DNA of 64,000 nucleotides from Cerasicoccus maritimus. Its GTDB lineage: Bacteria; Verrucomicrobiota; Verrucomicrobiia; Opitutales; Cerasicoccaceae. Every line of letters starts with the position of its first letter. The stretch's first letter is position 1. The notes under the pieces are model-generated. The model saw only the letters and a list, made by a program, of their open reading frames with translations, was not told the DNA's origin and did no database searches. Position numbers and translations under genes: made by a program. Below are positions 16,337-25,694 of the stretch, one piece after another. The stretch is from positions 1 through 64,000 of the forward strand of contig JAVDPD010000025.1 in the NCBI GenBank assembly GCA_031296935.1, in the 5' to 3' direction.

Positions 16337-17338
16337 CTAGGATTCGGCTTTGAGGTCGCGGCCCATGAGGTTGGCCACGGCCTTGACCGGCGAACCGCTC
16401 TCGTAGCACACACGGTAGATTTCACCAAGAATCGGCGCATCGACGCCTGCCTTTTCTGCGATCTCTTTCACGCATTGAGCGGCCCAGTAGCCCTCGACCA
16501 CCGTTTTGCGACCGGACATTAAATCGTCGACGCCCTGCCCTTGCGCCAAAGCTTCGCCAAAAGTGCGATTACGGCTCCATTCGCCGTTGCAGGTGGCCAC
16601 CAAATCGCCGAAGCCACTGAGCCCATAGAAGGTCTCTGGCTTACCGCCAATCGACGCGCCAAGGCGCACAAGCTCGGCCAACGCGCGGGTCAGGTAGGCC
16701 GCCTTGGCGTTGTCACCCAGCTTCAGGCCATCGCAAAGGCCCGCGCCAATCGCGTATACATTCTTAAGGCAACCACCGAGCTCCACGCCGCGCAAATCAT
16801 CGCTGCGATACACGCGCAGGCTTTCACTGCTGACAGCATGCTGTGCCTCGGTCAGCTCAGCTTCATCACCCTCGGCTGCCAGCACGATAGCCGTAGGTTG
16901 GCCGGCGGCGACTTCACCTGCAAAGGTCGGGCCCGAGAGCACGGCGGCAGTCAGCTCGGGCAAGAGCTCCTGAACGATTTCCGCGGGCGCTTTGAGTGTC
17001 GAGCGTTCGTAGCCTTTGCATAGGGTAATGGCCATCTTGAGCTGGCGCGCACCAGACAAGGCGGGGCGTATCTTTTCGCAAAGCTCGCGCAAGCCAGTCG
17101 ATGGGCAAGCCAGAATGGCATAATCTGCCTCCATGAGCACGGGTGCGATCTCGTGGCCGATCTGGATACTATGCGGGAGCTCATAACCTGGCAAGTAGTC
17201 CTTATTTTCCCTATCCGAAGCAAGCAAGAAGGCTTGCTCCATGCGGCGCGGCACGAGGGTAACGCTTTCTCCCGCCCGATGCAGACTGATGGCCATGGCC
17301 GTGCCCCAAGCGCCGGCACCAAGTATCGCAAAATTCAT
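16337..17338 (-). CDS. gpsA: Glycerol-3-phosphate dehydrogenase [NAD(P)+]
   Basis: GpsA reduces dihydroxyacetone phosphate to sn-glycerol 3-phosphate for phospholipid synthesis. The 333-residue product opens with the dinucleotide-binding motif [15 protein letters not shown], has the middle [13 protein letters not shown] segment and the C-terminal catalytic region with [13 protein letters not shown] and the conserved [10 protein letters not shown]. Length is normal. The ATG at 17338 is the first codon of the conserved N-terminal strand. It appears monocistronic. Confidence 0.96.
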   Translation of the reverse strand: MNFAILGAGAWGTAMAISLHRAGESVTLVPRRMEQAFLLASDRENKDYLPGYELPHSIQIGHEIAPVLMEADYAILACPSTGLRELCEKIRPALSGARQLKMAITLCKGYERSTLKAPAEIVQELLPELTAAVLSGPTFAGEVAAGQPTAIVLAAEGDEAELTEAQHAVSSESLRVYRSDDLRGVELGGCLKNVYAIGAGLCDGLKLGDNAKAAYLTRALAELVRLGASIGGKPETFYGLSGFGDLVATCNGEWSRNRTFGEALAQGQGVDDLMSGRKTVVEGYWAAQCVKEIAEKAGVDAPILGEIYRVCYESGSPVKAVANLMGRDLKAES

Positions 17339-17583
17339 AGTGGCAGCTAAACAAACCTCCCTCAGAGAGTCGCGCTAAATTTTATGAGAGTGTCTAAAAA
17401 GTCTAATCGAGTTGGTGAAATCGAATTTTGACCACGAAGACGCCCTCCTACGAAAGTCAATTGAGGTTTTAGAAGTCCTCTATGACAGGTTACATTTTCT
17501 TATATTTCGGTAAATTCGAGCAATTTGGTCTAGAACGCGCTCAAATTTAGAATTATATTGCGTTATACAAACGTCTTTCATGA

Positions 17584-17757
17584 ATGGCAAAACACCACGA
17601 CATAGCCATTGTCGGCGGCGACATCCTCAGAATCGCCTGCGCATACTACCTGCGCAAAGCTGGGCGCTCGGTCTCAGCATGGTGCCCGCGACCAATATGC
17701 TCATTGCTGACGAAGCGCCACATATCGCCCAAAAAGTCATATCCACTAAACAGATAA
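17584..17757 (+). pseudogene. Truncated FAD-dependent amino-acid oxidase fragment
   Basis: From an ATG at 17584 the frame reads MAKHHDIAIVGGDILRIACA and then YYLRKAGRSVS. This matches the N-terminal FAD-binding Rossmann strand, turn and helix of DadA-like D-amino-acid dehydrogenases, whose usual form is GGGIIGLACAYYLRKAG. After about 32 residues the similarity stops and the frame ends at residue 57. The third glycine of the motif is Asp here. It is best read as a decayed 5' fragment. The surrounding DNA (17339-17583 and 17758-17848) is AT-rich and shows nothing else. Confidence 0.6.
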
Positions 17758-17848
17758 AAAATGCGAATCCCCATTGCCTTCGTTTATAAATACGATAAGC
17801 ATATTGATTGAATTACGCCCCACCTGTCATTCAGTCTACACTGTTCTC

Positions 17849-19474
17849 ATGCGACCCAAAGTTCTCATCGTCGGTGCCGGCCCAGTCGGCCTCTGCTTGG
17901 CTTGTAACTTGAAGCGTTACGATGTGCCTTTCCGCATCATAGAGAAGAAGCCCGAGGCGTCGAGGACATCCAAGGCGCTCGGGGTCCATGCCCGGTCACT
18001 AGAGATGCTTGAAGACATGGGACTCGTCGAACAGTTTATCGAAAACGGCCTCAAAGTACACCGAATCAATTTCTACGCTGAGGGAAAGGTGTTGACCCAC
18101 GTAAACCTAAGCGAAGTCGATAGCCCGTATAACTTCACGCTCGATATTCCACAATGTAATACGGAAGGCATCTTCATTGAGCACCTGGCGAAACAAGGCG
18201 TCACCGTGGAACGGTATGTCGAACTTGAAAAACTAACACAAGACGAAGATGGCGTGCACGTAGAGCTCCGCAAGAAGGCAGGGCTTATCGAGAAATCCAC
18301 TTATGAGTACGTGATCGGCTGTGACGGCGCACACAGCACCGTACGCCATCAGCTCGACCTCAAGTTCGAAGGTGCCGCCTACCCCGAACACTTTGCGCTC
18401 GCCGACGTCCACATAGACTGGGGTCTCTCACCCGAAGAGATGCACATGTTCTTTCACGGCGAAGGTTTCGTAATCCTCTTTCCGATGCGCGATAAACGCT
18501 ACCGAGTGATCGCTACAGTCGAAGGTAAGGACGACGCCAAACTCGACGAAGCCTACATTCAGGACCTGCTTGATCGCCGCACACGGCATCAATGCCACGT
18601 GAGTGATGGCGTCTGGTTTTCCAGTTTTCGTATCCATCACCGTATGGTGGATGAATACCGAGTCGGCCGAGTTTTCCTGGCAGGTGACTCCGCGCACATT
18701 CACAGCCCCGCTGGCGGCCAGGGCATGAATACCGGTATGCAGGACGCTTACAACCTAGCTTGGAAGCTCGCCTTGAAGCTTCAGGATAAAGGTGACTTAC
18801 TAGAAAGTTATTCGCCAGAGCGACTGCCCGTTGGCCATGACGTAGTAGAGATGACCGACCGCATGACCAAAGTCGCTACACTCCAAAACTCGTTGGGTGC
18901 CGCGATTCGCAATCGCTTGTTGCCAGTAGTAGTGAGCCTCGGCATCGTGCAGCATAAAATGATCGAGACCATTGAGGAAGTCAGTGTTAACTACCGTGGC
19001 TCGCAGTGGGTGGACGAGTATTTTGGAAGCAATAAATCCAGCTCCCGCTCACCCTTTTCTCATGGCCCTATGGCCGGTGATCGTGCACCGGACGCCATCA
19101 TCACCCATAGCACCAGCGGCAAACCTATTCGACTCTTCGACCTGTTTCGTGGCGGCCACTACACGCTTTTGCTGTTCACCAATTCCGATGCCAAGGATGA
19201 CGATCTGGAACATCTCAACAGCATTGCTGAACAAATCCGTAATCGCATAGGCAACTGGGTCCAGTGCGCATACATAACGGGCCGTAAGGCACCGAAGAAA
19301 CTGCCCGAAAGGTGCCTCTACCTCGACGCCCGCTCTACCGCTCACAAAAACTACGGGGTCACGCTCGACCAAGCGCTACATCTAATACGCCCAGACGGCT
19401 ACATCGCCTTCCGCAGTATGCCGCTGAATGTCGATGCTTTAAATGCCTACCTTGATCGTATCCAATTAGGCTAA
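17849..19474 (+). CDS. FAD-dependent aromatic-ring monooxygenase (PheA/TfdB type)
   Basis: These flavoproteins hydroxylate phenolic or polyketide rings using NAD(P)H and oxygen. The 541-residue product starts MRPKVLIVGAGPVGL (FAD GxGxxG motif at residues 8-13). It has the GCDGAHSTVR motif near 160 and the second FAD motif GDSAHIHSPAGGQGMNTG near 284. The C-terminal 140 residues (GDRAPDAIITH onward) form the thioredoxin-like domain seen in phenol hydroxylase relatives. A frame opening 75 bp earlier is possible, but the extra residues are not conserved-looking and this ATG sits exactly at the motif. No pathway genes adjoin it. Confidence 0.88.
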   Translation: MRPKVLIVGAGPVGLCLACNLKRYDVPFRIIEKKPEASRTSKALGVHARSLEMLEDMGLVEQFIENGLKVHRINFYAEGKVLTHVNLSEVDSPYNFTLDIPQCNTEGIFIEHLAKQGVTVERYVELEKLTQDEDGVHVELRKKAGLIEKSTYEYVIGCDGAHSTVRHQLDLKFEGAAYPEHFALADVHIDWGLSPEEMHMFFHGEGFVILFPMRDKRYRVIATVEGKDDAKLDEAYIQDLLDRRTRHQCHVSDGVWFSSFRIHHRMVDEYRVGRVFLAGDSAHIHSPAGGQGMNTGMQDAYNLAWKLALKLQDKGDLLESYSPERLPVGHDVVEMTDRMTKVATLQNSLGAAIRNRLLPVVVSLGIVQHKMIETIEEVSVNYRGSQWVDEYFGSNKSSSRSPFSHGPMAGDRAPDAIITHSTSGKPIRLFDLFRGGHYTLLLFTNSDAKDDDLEHLNSIAEQIRNRIGNWVQCAYITGRKAPKKLPERCLYLDARSTAHKNYGVTLDQALHLIRPDGYIAFRSMPLNVDALNAYLDRIQLG

Positions 19475-19510
19475 GCTAGCTGAACTTACCGGTAGCGCGT
19501 CAGCTTGCGG

Positions 19511-19633
19511 TTAGAACCAGCCACCGCTGTCACGAACGACACCATGCTCATCAGTATCTGTCGATGAGCAGCCAGAACCCGCCAGTAAGAGCGTGAGAGC
19601 AGTCAGTGCAAGAAGGAAGATTCGCTTGATCAT
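19511..19633 (-). CDS. Small lipoprotein of 40 residues
   Basis: An ATG at 19633 opens a 40-residue product: a basic start (MIKR), a hydrophobic stretch (IFLLALTALTLLLA), a lipobox-like GSGC with Cys22, and a short polar tail STDTDEHGVVRDSGGWF. The layout is that of a tiny outer-membrane-associated lipoprotein of unknown role, comparable in size to entericidin-like peptides. It lies between the convergent monooxygenase and trmL. No strong Shine-Dalgarno is visible. Confidence 0.6.
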   Translation of the reverse strand: MIKRIFLLALTALTLLLAGSGCSSTDTDEHGVVRDSGGWF

Positions 19634-19694
19634 AAGCATTTATCAGCACTCAATGTGCGGAATTCGTCAATTCTGAAATGCGTGACAAGCCGGA

Positions 19695-20168
19695 TCAAAT
19701 CAAAGAGTTCTGCGGTGCATGCCTGATCTGACGCAAAGCCTCATAGACTACAATGCCAGCAGCCGTGGAAAGATTGAGTGAACGCAGATTTGTCGCGAAC
19801 TGCGGAATCGTGATCCTGGTGGCATCGAGCTCATCATGCAGCCAGTCTGGCGCTCCATGACCTTCATTACCAAATACGAGGGCGTCGCCAGAGGCAAAAT
19901 CAGCGTCCCAGATTGTGCGCTCGGCTTTAGTGGTTAGCAGCCAGGCCTTGGGCGGACGGACCTTTGCGCGGAAAGCGCTCCAATCTGCATGATGCTCCAC
20001 ATCGAGATCCTTCCAATAGTCCATACCACTGCGTTTGAGCTGTTTGTCCGTAATGATGAACCCAAGCGGATGAACCAGGTGAAGGCGGCATTCTGTAATG
20101 GCGCACATCCGGCCAATATTGCCAGTGTTTTGCGGGATCTCAGGCTGATGCAGGACAACGTGGAGCAT
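19695..20168 (-). CDS. trmL: tRNA (cytidine/uridine-34-2'-O)-methyltransferase
   Basis: TrmL methylates the wobble ribose of tRNA-Leu isoacceptors CAA and UAA using SAM. The 157-residue product has all trefoil-knot (SPOUT) motifs: HQPEIPQNTGNIGRMCA at the start, LVFGNEGHGAP in the middle, and ITIPQFATNLRSLNLSTAAG with IVVYEALRQ at the end. Length is typical. Both tRNA-Leu species it is known to modify in E. coli are encoded in this window (7110 and 37895), which is a coincidence of location as far as I can tell. Confidence 0.95.
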   Translation of the reverse strand: MLHVVLHQPEIPQNTGNIGRMCAITECRLHLVHPLGFIITDKQLKRSGMDYWKDLDVEHHADWSAFRAKVRPPKAWLLTTKAERTIWDADFASGDALVFGNEGHGAPDWLHDELDATRITIPQFATNLRSLNLSTAAGIVVYEALRQIRHAPQNSLI

Positions 20169-20350
20169 GGCGAAGTTCGGAGAATCGGAGGACGGAGGAC
20201 AGAAGTCGGTGAACTGAGCTTACAAGACCGGAGATCAGCGTTCACCTAAATAAATTGGTATGCAGAAAACGATGAGAAACGCACGGCTTCATAACAACCA
20301 GAAATTAAGAATTTCAATGTCCGCTCTCTTCCCTTCTGACCTCAGCTCTG

Positions 20351-20378
20351 CGACTTCCGACCTCCGACTTCCGACCTC
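20351..20378. repeat. Two perfect 14-bp tandem repeats, part of a GGAGGTCGGAAG-like region
   Basis: CGACTTCCGACCTC occurs twice in a row. A related sequence in the opposite orientation (GGAGGACGGAGGACAGAAGTCGG) lies near 20186-20208, so the 200 bp between trmL and smpB are bounded by loosely inverted purine-rich repeats. Nothing else is seen between 20169 and 20381. Confidence 0.8.
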
Positions 20379-20381
20379 CGT

Positions 20382-20855
20382 TCACCGGCGCCCAGAAACG
20401 TAGCGGTCTGCCTCGCGCATTTGCTGCTTGGCCTTGAGCGTATCTCGCTTGTCGTGAAGTTTCTTGCCCTTACAGAGAGCAACCTCGACCTTGATCAGGG
20501 CCTGTTTGAAATACAAACGGGTCGGGATCAACGCTTGGCCACCGGCTTCCATCTCCTTCTTGATGCGCGTGATCTCCTTCTTGTTAAGGAGCAATGTGCG
20601 CGGGCGTGTAGGGTTGTGTTTGCCACTGCTGTCAAACTGAAATTCGTCGATGTAGGCGTGGTACAGCTTGGGGACCATATCGCTGTCAATCCGGACAAAT
20701 GCCTCACTGATCTGCCCCTTGCCAGCGCGAATAGATTTGACCTCGGGCCCCGTCAATTTGATGCCCGCCTCGAACTTGTCGCCCACAAAATAATTGTGGT
20801 ACGCCTTGGCGTTGCGCACCTCCTTTAAGTGATCGTCTTTCTTTTTCTTAGCCAT
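20382..20855 (-). CDS. smpB: SsrA-binding protein SmpB
   Basis: SmpB binds tmRNA and brings it to stalled ribosomes for trans-translation. The 157-residue product starts MAKKKKDDHLKEV at the ATG at 20855. It contains NAKAYHNYFVGDKFEAGI, LTGPEVKSIRAG and the basic tail LHDKRDTLKAKQQMREADR, all typical. The frame is open further upstream, but that part crosses the terminator hairpin at 20880 and is not SmpB-like, so I use the internal ATG. rpoZ lies upstream on the same strand. Confidence 0.95.
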   Translation of the reverse strand: MAKKKKDDHLKEVRNAKAYHNYFVGDKFEAGIKLTGPEVKSIRAGKGQISEAFVRIDSDMVPKLYHAYIDEFQFDSSGKHNPTRPRTLLLNKKEITRIKKEMEAGGQALIPTRLYFKQALIKVEVALCKGKKLHDKRDTLKAKQQMREADRYVSGRR

Positions 20856-20873
20856 GAGGATAACAATCAGCAA

Positions 20874-20906
20874 CAAAAACGGATTGGCCCTTATCGAGCC
20901 AATCCG
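20874..20906 (-). terminator. Rho-independent terminator of rpoZ
   Basis: On the minus strand CGGATTGGC pairs with GCCAATCCG (20880-20906, 9 bp, 9-nt loop), followed by TTTTT. It separates rpoZ from smpB. Confidence 0.85.
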
Positions 20907-20931
20907 CTGGAAATTTGGTGGCTCTGCTTGA

Positions 20932-21147
20932 CTAGAGAGCCGATTCCGAACCGTGGTAAAGTTCGTAGTCGATCTTGCCTTCAATAATTTCGCGCAAAGC
21001 GATATCTTCAGGCTCAAGCTTTTCGAGTGACTCGACCAATGGCTTCATCCCATACTTAAGCTGCTTCACCCGGCGGCTTACCAAGTTGATCAGAATGTTG
21101 GGATCTTCGACTTTTTTCTGGGCTTCGATTAAGTATTCGTCGCGCAT
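20932..21147 (-). CDS. rpoZ: RNA polymerase omega subunit
   Basis: Omega helps assemble the beta' subunit into RNA polymerase. The 71-residue product MRDEYLIEAQKKVEDPNIL then VNLVSRRVKQL-like residues and DIALREIIEGKIDYELY matches the short omega form with its C-terminal EI..GKI segment. The frame is open upstream, but the ATG at 21147 begins the recognisable region. Confidence 0.85.
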   Translation of the reverse strand: MRDEYLIEAQKKVEDPNILINLVSRRVKQLKYGMKPLVESLEKLEPEDIALREIIEGKIDYELYHGSESAL

Positions 21148-21428
21148 GTAACGGCTTCGGTTGATTGGAAATTTGAGAAAACCGATAAAAATTGCCCTAC
21201 AAACCAACAAAGACAAGCAAAAACGTGCATTCGTTTTGAGTCGAAATGTCGTTTCAACTGTGGGGCACTTCTTTGATTCCTCTGCACACGCTGCGCGATG
21301 CAGTGAGCACCTGTGGCACGATCTCGATGAATCAGCACTCGGCGTTCAAGTTTAGAGAGTAAAAATAACTATTGTATGCCCGGGGAAAATGAATTGATCC
21401 GCGGCGCCGCGGTCGCAAAGCTGCCCGG
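21148..21428. other. Divergent spacer between rpoZ and helicase gene
   Basis: This 281-bp gap holds the promoters of two divergent genes. The only structure I see is a perfect 14-bp palindrome CCGCGGCGCCGCGG at 21399-21412, 16 bp before the helicase start. Nothing else is supported. Confidence 0.5.
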
Positions 21429-23528
21429 ATGGATTTTGCTGGAAATAGCTCGGGGGCCGATCGCGCCTTCGCGCCAATCGACTACGATGCGGAGCTCAAC
21501 CCGTCGCAACTGGCGGCCGTCAAGGCGCCCGATGGGCCTTGCCTGGTGCTGGCTGGCGCGGGCTCGGGCAAAACGCGCACGCTCACCTACCGCGTCTCCT
21601 ACCTGCTGGAGCAAGGCGTGTGGCCGCGCGAAATCCTGCTGCTCACCTTTACCAACAAAGCCGCCCGCGAAATGCTCACCCGCGTGGAAGAGCTGACCGG
21701 CGTGCCGGGCAAGAAGTTCTGGGGCGGCACGTTTCACTCGATTGGCAGCCGCATTTTGCGCATGCATGGCGAGTCGATTGGCTTGGAGAAAAACTACACC
21801 ATTCTCGACCAGGGCGACGCCGAGAGTCTCTTCGGCGACACGCTCAAGACGCTCGACCCGAAGTTCACCAAGGACAAGGAAAACCCGAAGCCCAAGGTCG
21901 TCCTGGACCTCGTCAGCTACGCGCGCAACACCAACCGCGACGTGGAAGACGTCGCCGCCGAGCGCTACCCGTGGCGCGAAGATCTCCCCGAGCAAGCCCG
22001 CAAATTTGCCGACGAATACGAGAAGAAAAAGCGCGCCCAGCAGGTCTGCGATTACGACGACTTGCTCGAAATGTGGCTCAAGCTGTTGAACGAAGACGCC
22101 GAAGTCTGCGAGGTGTTGCAAAGCCGCTTCCGCTACATCTTGGTGGACGAGTTTCAGGACACGAACACCGTCCAGGCGGCGATCATCAACAAGATGGCCG
22201 AGAAGCACCGCAACGTGATGATCGTGGGCGACAACTGGCAGTGCATTTACACCTGGCGCGGTGCCGAGTTCGGTAACATGGAGGAATTCGCCAAGGTTTA
22301 CCCGGAACGCGAAATTTATAAGATCGAGACGAACTACCGATCGAGCCCGGAGATCCTCGCCCTGGCCAACGCGCTGATGCTCCACCACCCGCCCATCGAC
22401 GGTTACCCGCTGGAGCTCAAGGCCGCCAAGCACAGCAACCAGCGCCCGTACGTCGTCCCGGCGATGGACACCCGCCAGCAGGCGTCGTTCATCATCAAGC
22501 GCATCGAAGGCCTCCAGATGGAAGGCGTGCCACTCAAGGACATTGCCGTGCTTTACCGCGCGCATTTTCAGGCCATGGATTTACAGATGGAGCTCTCGCG
22601 CCAAGGCGTGGGCTACACGATCACCAGCGGCGTGCGTTTCTTCGAGCAAGCGCACATTCGCGACTTCGTGGCGCAGCTATCTTTCGTGACGAATCCCGGC
22701 AACGAAACCGCGTTTAAGCGCGTGGCCGGTCTGTTGCCCAAGGTCGGCCCGAAGACCGCTGAGCGCCTGCTCAAGCTCGCGCTCAAAGTCGCCGAGAAAA
22801 ATAAGGTGCACCTCATCTCAGCGCTGACCGATGAGACCGTGTTGGCCAAGGTGCCCAAGGACGCGGCAGACGACTGGACGGACATGGGCTACACCATGCA
22901 GGATATGTTTGAGGCCCTCGGCACTCCCGAGCCCGCCCCCGCCGAGCAGGCGGACGACCCGCAGCGCGACCTGTTTGCCGAAGTGTTGGCCGAAGAAAAA
23001 GTCTCCGCCAAGGCCAAAACGCCGGAGGAAATTGTCCGCATCGGCATCGAAGGCTGGTACGGCGACTACCTGCGCACCGTTTATGAAAACTGGCAAACGC
23101 GCCGCGACGACCTCGACTCGCTGATCGGCTTTGCCAGCCGCTACGACAACATGACCGAGCTGCTCGCGCAACTCGTCCTCCTCAACTCCGAGACCAGCGA
23201 CCGCAAGATCGATCCGGACTCCGAGACCGTGCGTTTGTCAACGATTCACCAGGCCAAGGGGCTGGAGTTTCCCTATGTGTTTGTGCTCGGCTGCGCGGAT
23301 GAATTGTTCCCGCTCAAGCGCGCCATCGAAGAAGGCGACGTGGAGGAAGAACGCCGTCTGTTTTACGTGGCCGTGACCCGCGCCAAGGAGGAGCTTTACC
23401 TGTGCTACCCGAAGGTCACCGTGACCGGCGGGCCACCCCGCCTACTCCAGCCGAGCCGCTTCCTGCGCGACGTGCAATCCATTGGCGAAGAGTTCTACGA
23501 AGCCTTGCATTTTCAAGGCGGCTGGTAG
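21429..23528 (+). CDS. uvrD: UvrD/PcrA/Rep-type ATP-dependent DNA helicase
   Basis: This superfamily 1 3'-5' helicase acts in repair or replication restart. The 699-residue product has the ordered motifs: Q motif LNPSQLAAVKAP, Walker A AGAGSGKT near residue 45, VDEFQDTN (motif II), VGDNWQCIYTWRGAE (motif III, with Cys where Ser is usual), NYRSSPEIL, STIHQAKGLEFPYVFV (motif V) and EERRLFYVAVTRAKEEL (motif VI). Length is near UvrD/Rep; the C-terminal extension is absent, so Rep or PcrA are equally possible names. It converges with the next gene, with only 6 bp between the stops. Confidence 0.93.
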   Translation: MDFAGNSSGADRAFAPIDYDAELNPSQLAAVKAPDGPCLVLAGAGSGKTRTLTYRVSYLLEQGVWPREILLLTFTNKAAREMLTRVEELTGVPGKKFWGGTFHSIGSRILRMHGESIGLEKNYTILDQGDAESLFGDTLKTLDPKFTKDKENPKPKVVLDLVSYARNTNRDVEDVAAERYPWREDLPEQARKFADEYEKKKRAQQVCDYDDLLEMWLKLLNEDAEVCEVLQSRFRYILVDEFQDTNTVQAAIINKMAEKHRNVMIVGDNWQCIYTWRGAEFGNMEEFAKVYPEREIYKIETNYRSSPEILALANALMLHHPPIDGYPLELKAAKHSNQRPYVVPAMDTRQQASFIIKRIEGLQMEGVPLKDIAVLYRAHFQAMDLQMELSRQGVGYTITSGVRFFEQAHIRDFVAQLSFVTNPGNETAFKRVAGLLPKVGPKTAERLLKLALKVAEKNKVHLISALTDETVLAKVPKDAADDWTDMGYTMQDMFEALGTPEPAPAEQADDPQRDLFAEVLAEEKVSAKAKTPEEIVRIGIEGWYGDYLRTVYENWQTRRDDLDSLIGFASRYDNMTELLAQLVLLNSETSDRKIDPDSETVRLSTIHQAKGLEFPYVFVLGCADELFPLKRAIEEGDVEEERRLFYVAVTRAKEELYLCYPKVTVTGGPPRLLQPSRFLRDVQSIGEEFYEALHFQGGW

Positions 23529-23534
23529 TGGCAA

Positions 23535-25604
23535 TTAAGGCTTATCGAGTCGCACACGCTGCCCCTTAAGCGCGATCTTTATCTGCTCCTTCCATACCGC
23601 ATACGGAAAGTCTGCCGCAAAGCCAAAGCTGGGGTCGAGCACTGCGGCATCGAGGTCAGCTTGCGTCAGATGATAAACAAAGATGGTGTCATTGATGCGC
23701 GTGACCGGTTGCATCCCCAGTATGTACATACGCAGACTTTCCGCCCGCAGCACCTCGTAGGAATTCATCACATCCATCCAATGTTTTGGATCGTGGTGCA
23801 TCACATATTGGAACAACGCCTGCGCATTGTTTGATGAAGTGTCTAACTCGCTGATCGCTTGGTGGGCTTTCACATACGCCTTGGCCTGCCTCTCGCTCCA
23901 AGGTCGCTCAATATTATAGGATATGCCTTGCAGCATCGTGGCACTGAGCGCGTAGTAGCCGGGCTCCAGTATTCCCAAGTGATAAGACTCGTTGTGGTGC
24001 GCCCCCATCGACGTAAGGTAGCGCGCGTCAATGCCCGCATAACGTGGACTCTCGGCACCAAAGTAGCCCAGATAAACTGGCTCTGCATTAGGCTCGGGGT
24101 TGTGCTCGGCCAGCCAATCCGCCAACGCGTTCAAGTCCTGCCCCCAGTCCAGCGAGCTATCCACGAGCAGGTTGTAACCGTTCTGTGGTCCGCCCACGGC
24201 CACATTAAAAAACGATAAATACCGCGGAAACACCAACGTGCTTTCCAAGGCATACAAGCCCAGCAAAGCACTAATCACGATGCGCCCGAGGCGGCTCTTT
24301 CGCCACCAGTAGGCCAGCGATCCCAACAGCACAATGCCACATACGATGACTGGCATCAGGTAGCGCAAACCAATGTTGAACGCGCTGTTGCTGGCAACCA
24401 ACGAGTAAATCGCGATAAAAAAAATGAGCGGCAAGCCTAGCAATAACTTCGCGGCTAGCGCCTCATCGCCCCAAAGACCGCGTCTCCGGCGCTTGATATA
24501 AATTAGATAACAAATGATTGCGGCGCTAGCCAACACGATCAAGGCCACCGGTGACTTTAAAAGCAGCGCGATGGGAAAATAAACCCACCAACCTTTATAA
24601 GCATACTCGCCTAGAAGAAAAGCGTGGCGCTGCTCACCGCCTCGCAAAATATGCGCCACGCCGAAGAGGTAGGCCTCCGGCAAAAGCCTTGCTTCACGCA
24701 GCGAGCTGACGACTTTCACGGCCCCAGAGCCATCCCCCAGAGCCCAGTCCCAATCCCAATTTCGCTCAGGTGCAGGCAGCTCAGGATTGAAAGCTTCGTA
24801 ACGAAATCCATAATACGACCACAACACCCCCACGGCCAATACTGCTGCCACGGCCAGCACCGCAAAACGTGCGGCAAAAACGCGCCAAAAGCCGGTCAAT
24901 TGCCATGATCGTCGCCCCCATCTCACGCTATATTCACGCCAACCTACACTGGTCGCGATCAATGAAACCACCGCTACCGGAGCAAACAAAGCCGCGTGGT
25001 TCTTCGAAACCGTCAATGAGCCAACAGCTACGCCGAGCATCAGCACCCGGCCGATGGTTAGCGTTTCCAACAAGCGGCCCAGCCCCCAGAGGCTGAGCAA
25101 ATACATGGCAGCGCCCATCATGTCCGATGTGACCAACCGCCCATGCGCCAGCATTTCCGGATTGAAGGCAAACACCGTCAGCGCGATAAACCCGCCAGCC
25201 ACACCAAATAATCGCTTCGCGTAAACATAAATCAGCAGCCCCATTGCAGTCGTCATGAGCAGCATCATCACGCGTCCGCAAAAGAGTATCCACAATGGCT
25301 CCGTCTGCATCTGGTAAAGGTAATACTCCTCGGCGTACCAGCCATCTGGCAAGCGCCACGAAGAGGCCTCCAGCGGAAATGCCGGCGTTTCCAAAAAAAG
25401 CATCGGCAGGCTCGCCCAGCGCTGGGGCAGGTTACCATTTTGCGGATGCAGTCGGAAGTCCTGCTCTGTCCAGAAGGTGTAGCCGCCGATCAGGTGAATG
25501 CCCTCATCATAGGTCTTGGCAGTACTCGGCAGACTATACAAACCTAGCAGGAAATAACTGCCCAACAAGAGCAGCACACCCACAATCTCAGCCTTCCGAT
25601 TCAC
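23535..25604 (-). CDS. Multi-pass membrane glycosyltransferase (GT39/ArnT-like)
   Basis: The 689-residue product has about 10-12 membrane helices in the first 450 residues. An early periplasmic loop contains the acidic TYDEGIHLIGGY where GT-C enzymes hold their catalytic Asp. A soluble C-terminal domain (about 460-689) carries SLDWGQDLNALADWL and VYLGYFGAE. This build is common in lipid-linked sugar or dolichyl-phosphate-mannose-type transferases of Planctomycetes and Verrucomicrobia. Donor and acceptor are unknown. The start is a GTG at 25604; a second GTG seven codons in is also possible. Confidence 0.75.
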   Translation of the reverse strand: MNRKAEIVGVLLLLGSYFLLGLYSLPSTAKTYDEGIHLIGGYTFWTEQDFRLHPQNGNLPQRWASLPMLFLETPAFPLEASSWRLPDGWYAEEYYLYQMQTEPLWILFCGRVMMLLMTTAMGLLIYVYAKRLFGVAGGFIALTVFAFNPEMLAHGRLVTSDMMGAAMYLLSLWGLGRLLETLTIGRVLMLGVAVGSLTVSKNHAALFAPVAVVSLIATSVGWREYSVRWGRRSWQLTGFWRVFAARFAVLAVAAVLAVGVLWSYYGFRYEAFNPELPAPERNWDWDWALGDGSGAVKVVSSLREARLLPEAYLFGVAHILRGGEQRHAFLLGEYAYKGWWVYFPIALLLKSPVALIVLASAAIICYLIYIKRRRRGLWGDEALAAKLLLGLPLIFFIAIYSLVASNSAFNIGLRYLMPVIVCGIVLLGSLAYWWRKSRLGRIVISALLGLYALESTLVFPRYLSFFNVAVGGPQNGYNLLVDSSLDWGQDLNALADWLAEHNPEPNAEPVYLGYFGAESPRYAGIDARYLTSMGAHHNESYHLGILEPGYYALSATMLQGISYNIERPWSERQAKAYVKAHQAISELDTSSNNAQALFQYVMHHDPKHWMDVMNSYEVLRAESLRMYILGMQPVTRINDTIFVYHLTQADLDAAVLDPSFGFAADFPYAVWKEQIKIALKGQRVRLDKP

Positions 25605-25694
25605 GACCTAGAGAGTGCGCAGAGCGCAACGCGGATCAACCTTCAATTATTCCACCGAATTAATCGTAGTTAACGGCAAAGAACCAGCCTACGC

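Noticed and set aside
20856..21017. Upstream extension of SmpB by 54 codons
   Set aside because: It would cross the rpoZ terminator and its residues do not resemble the SmpB N-terminus.
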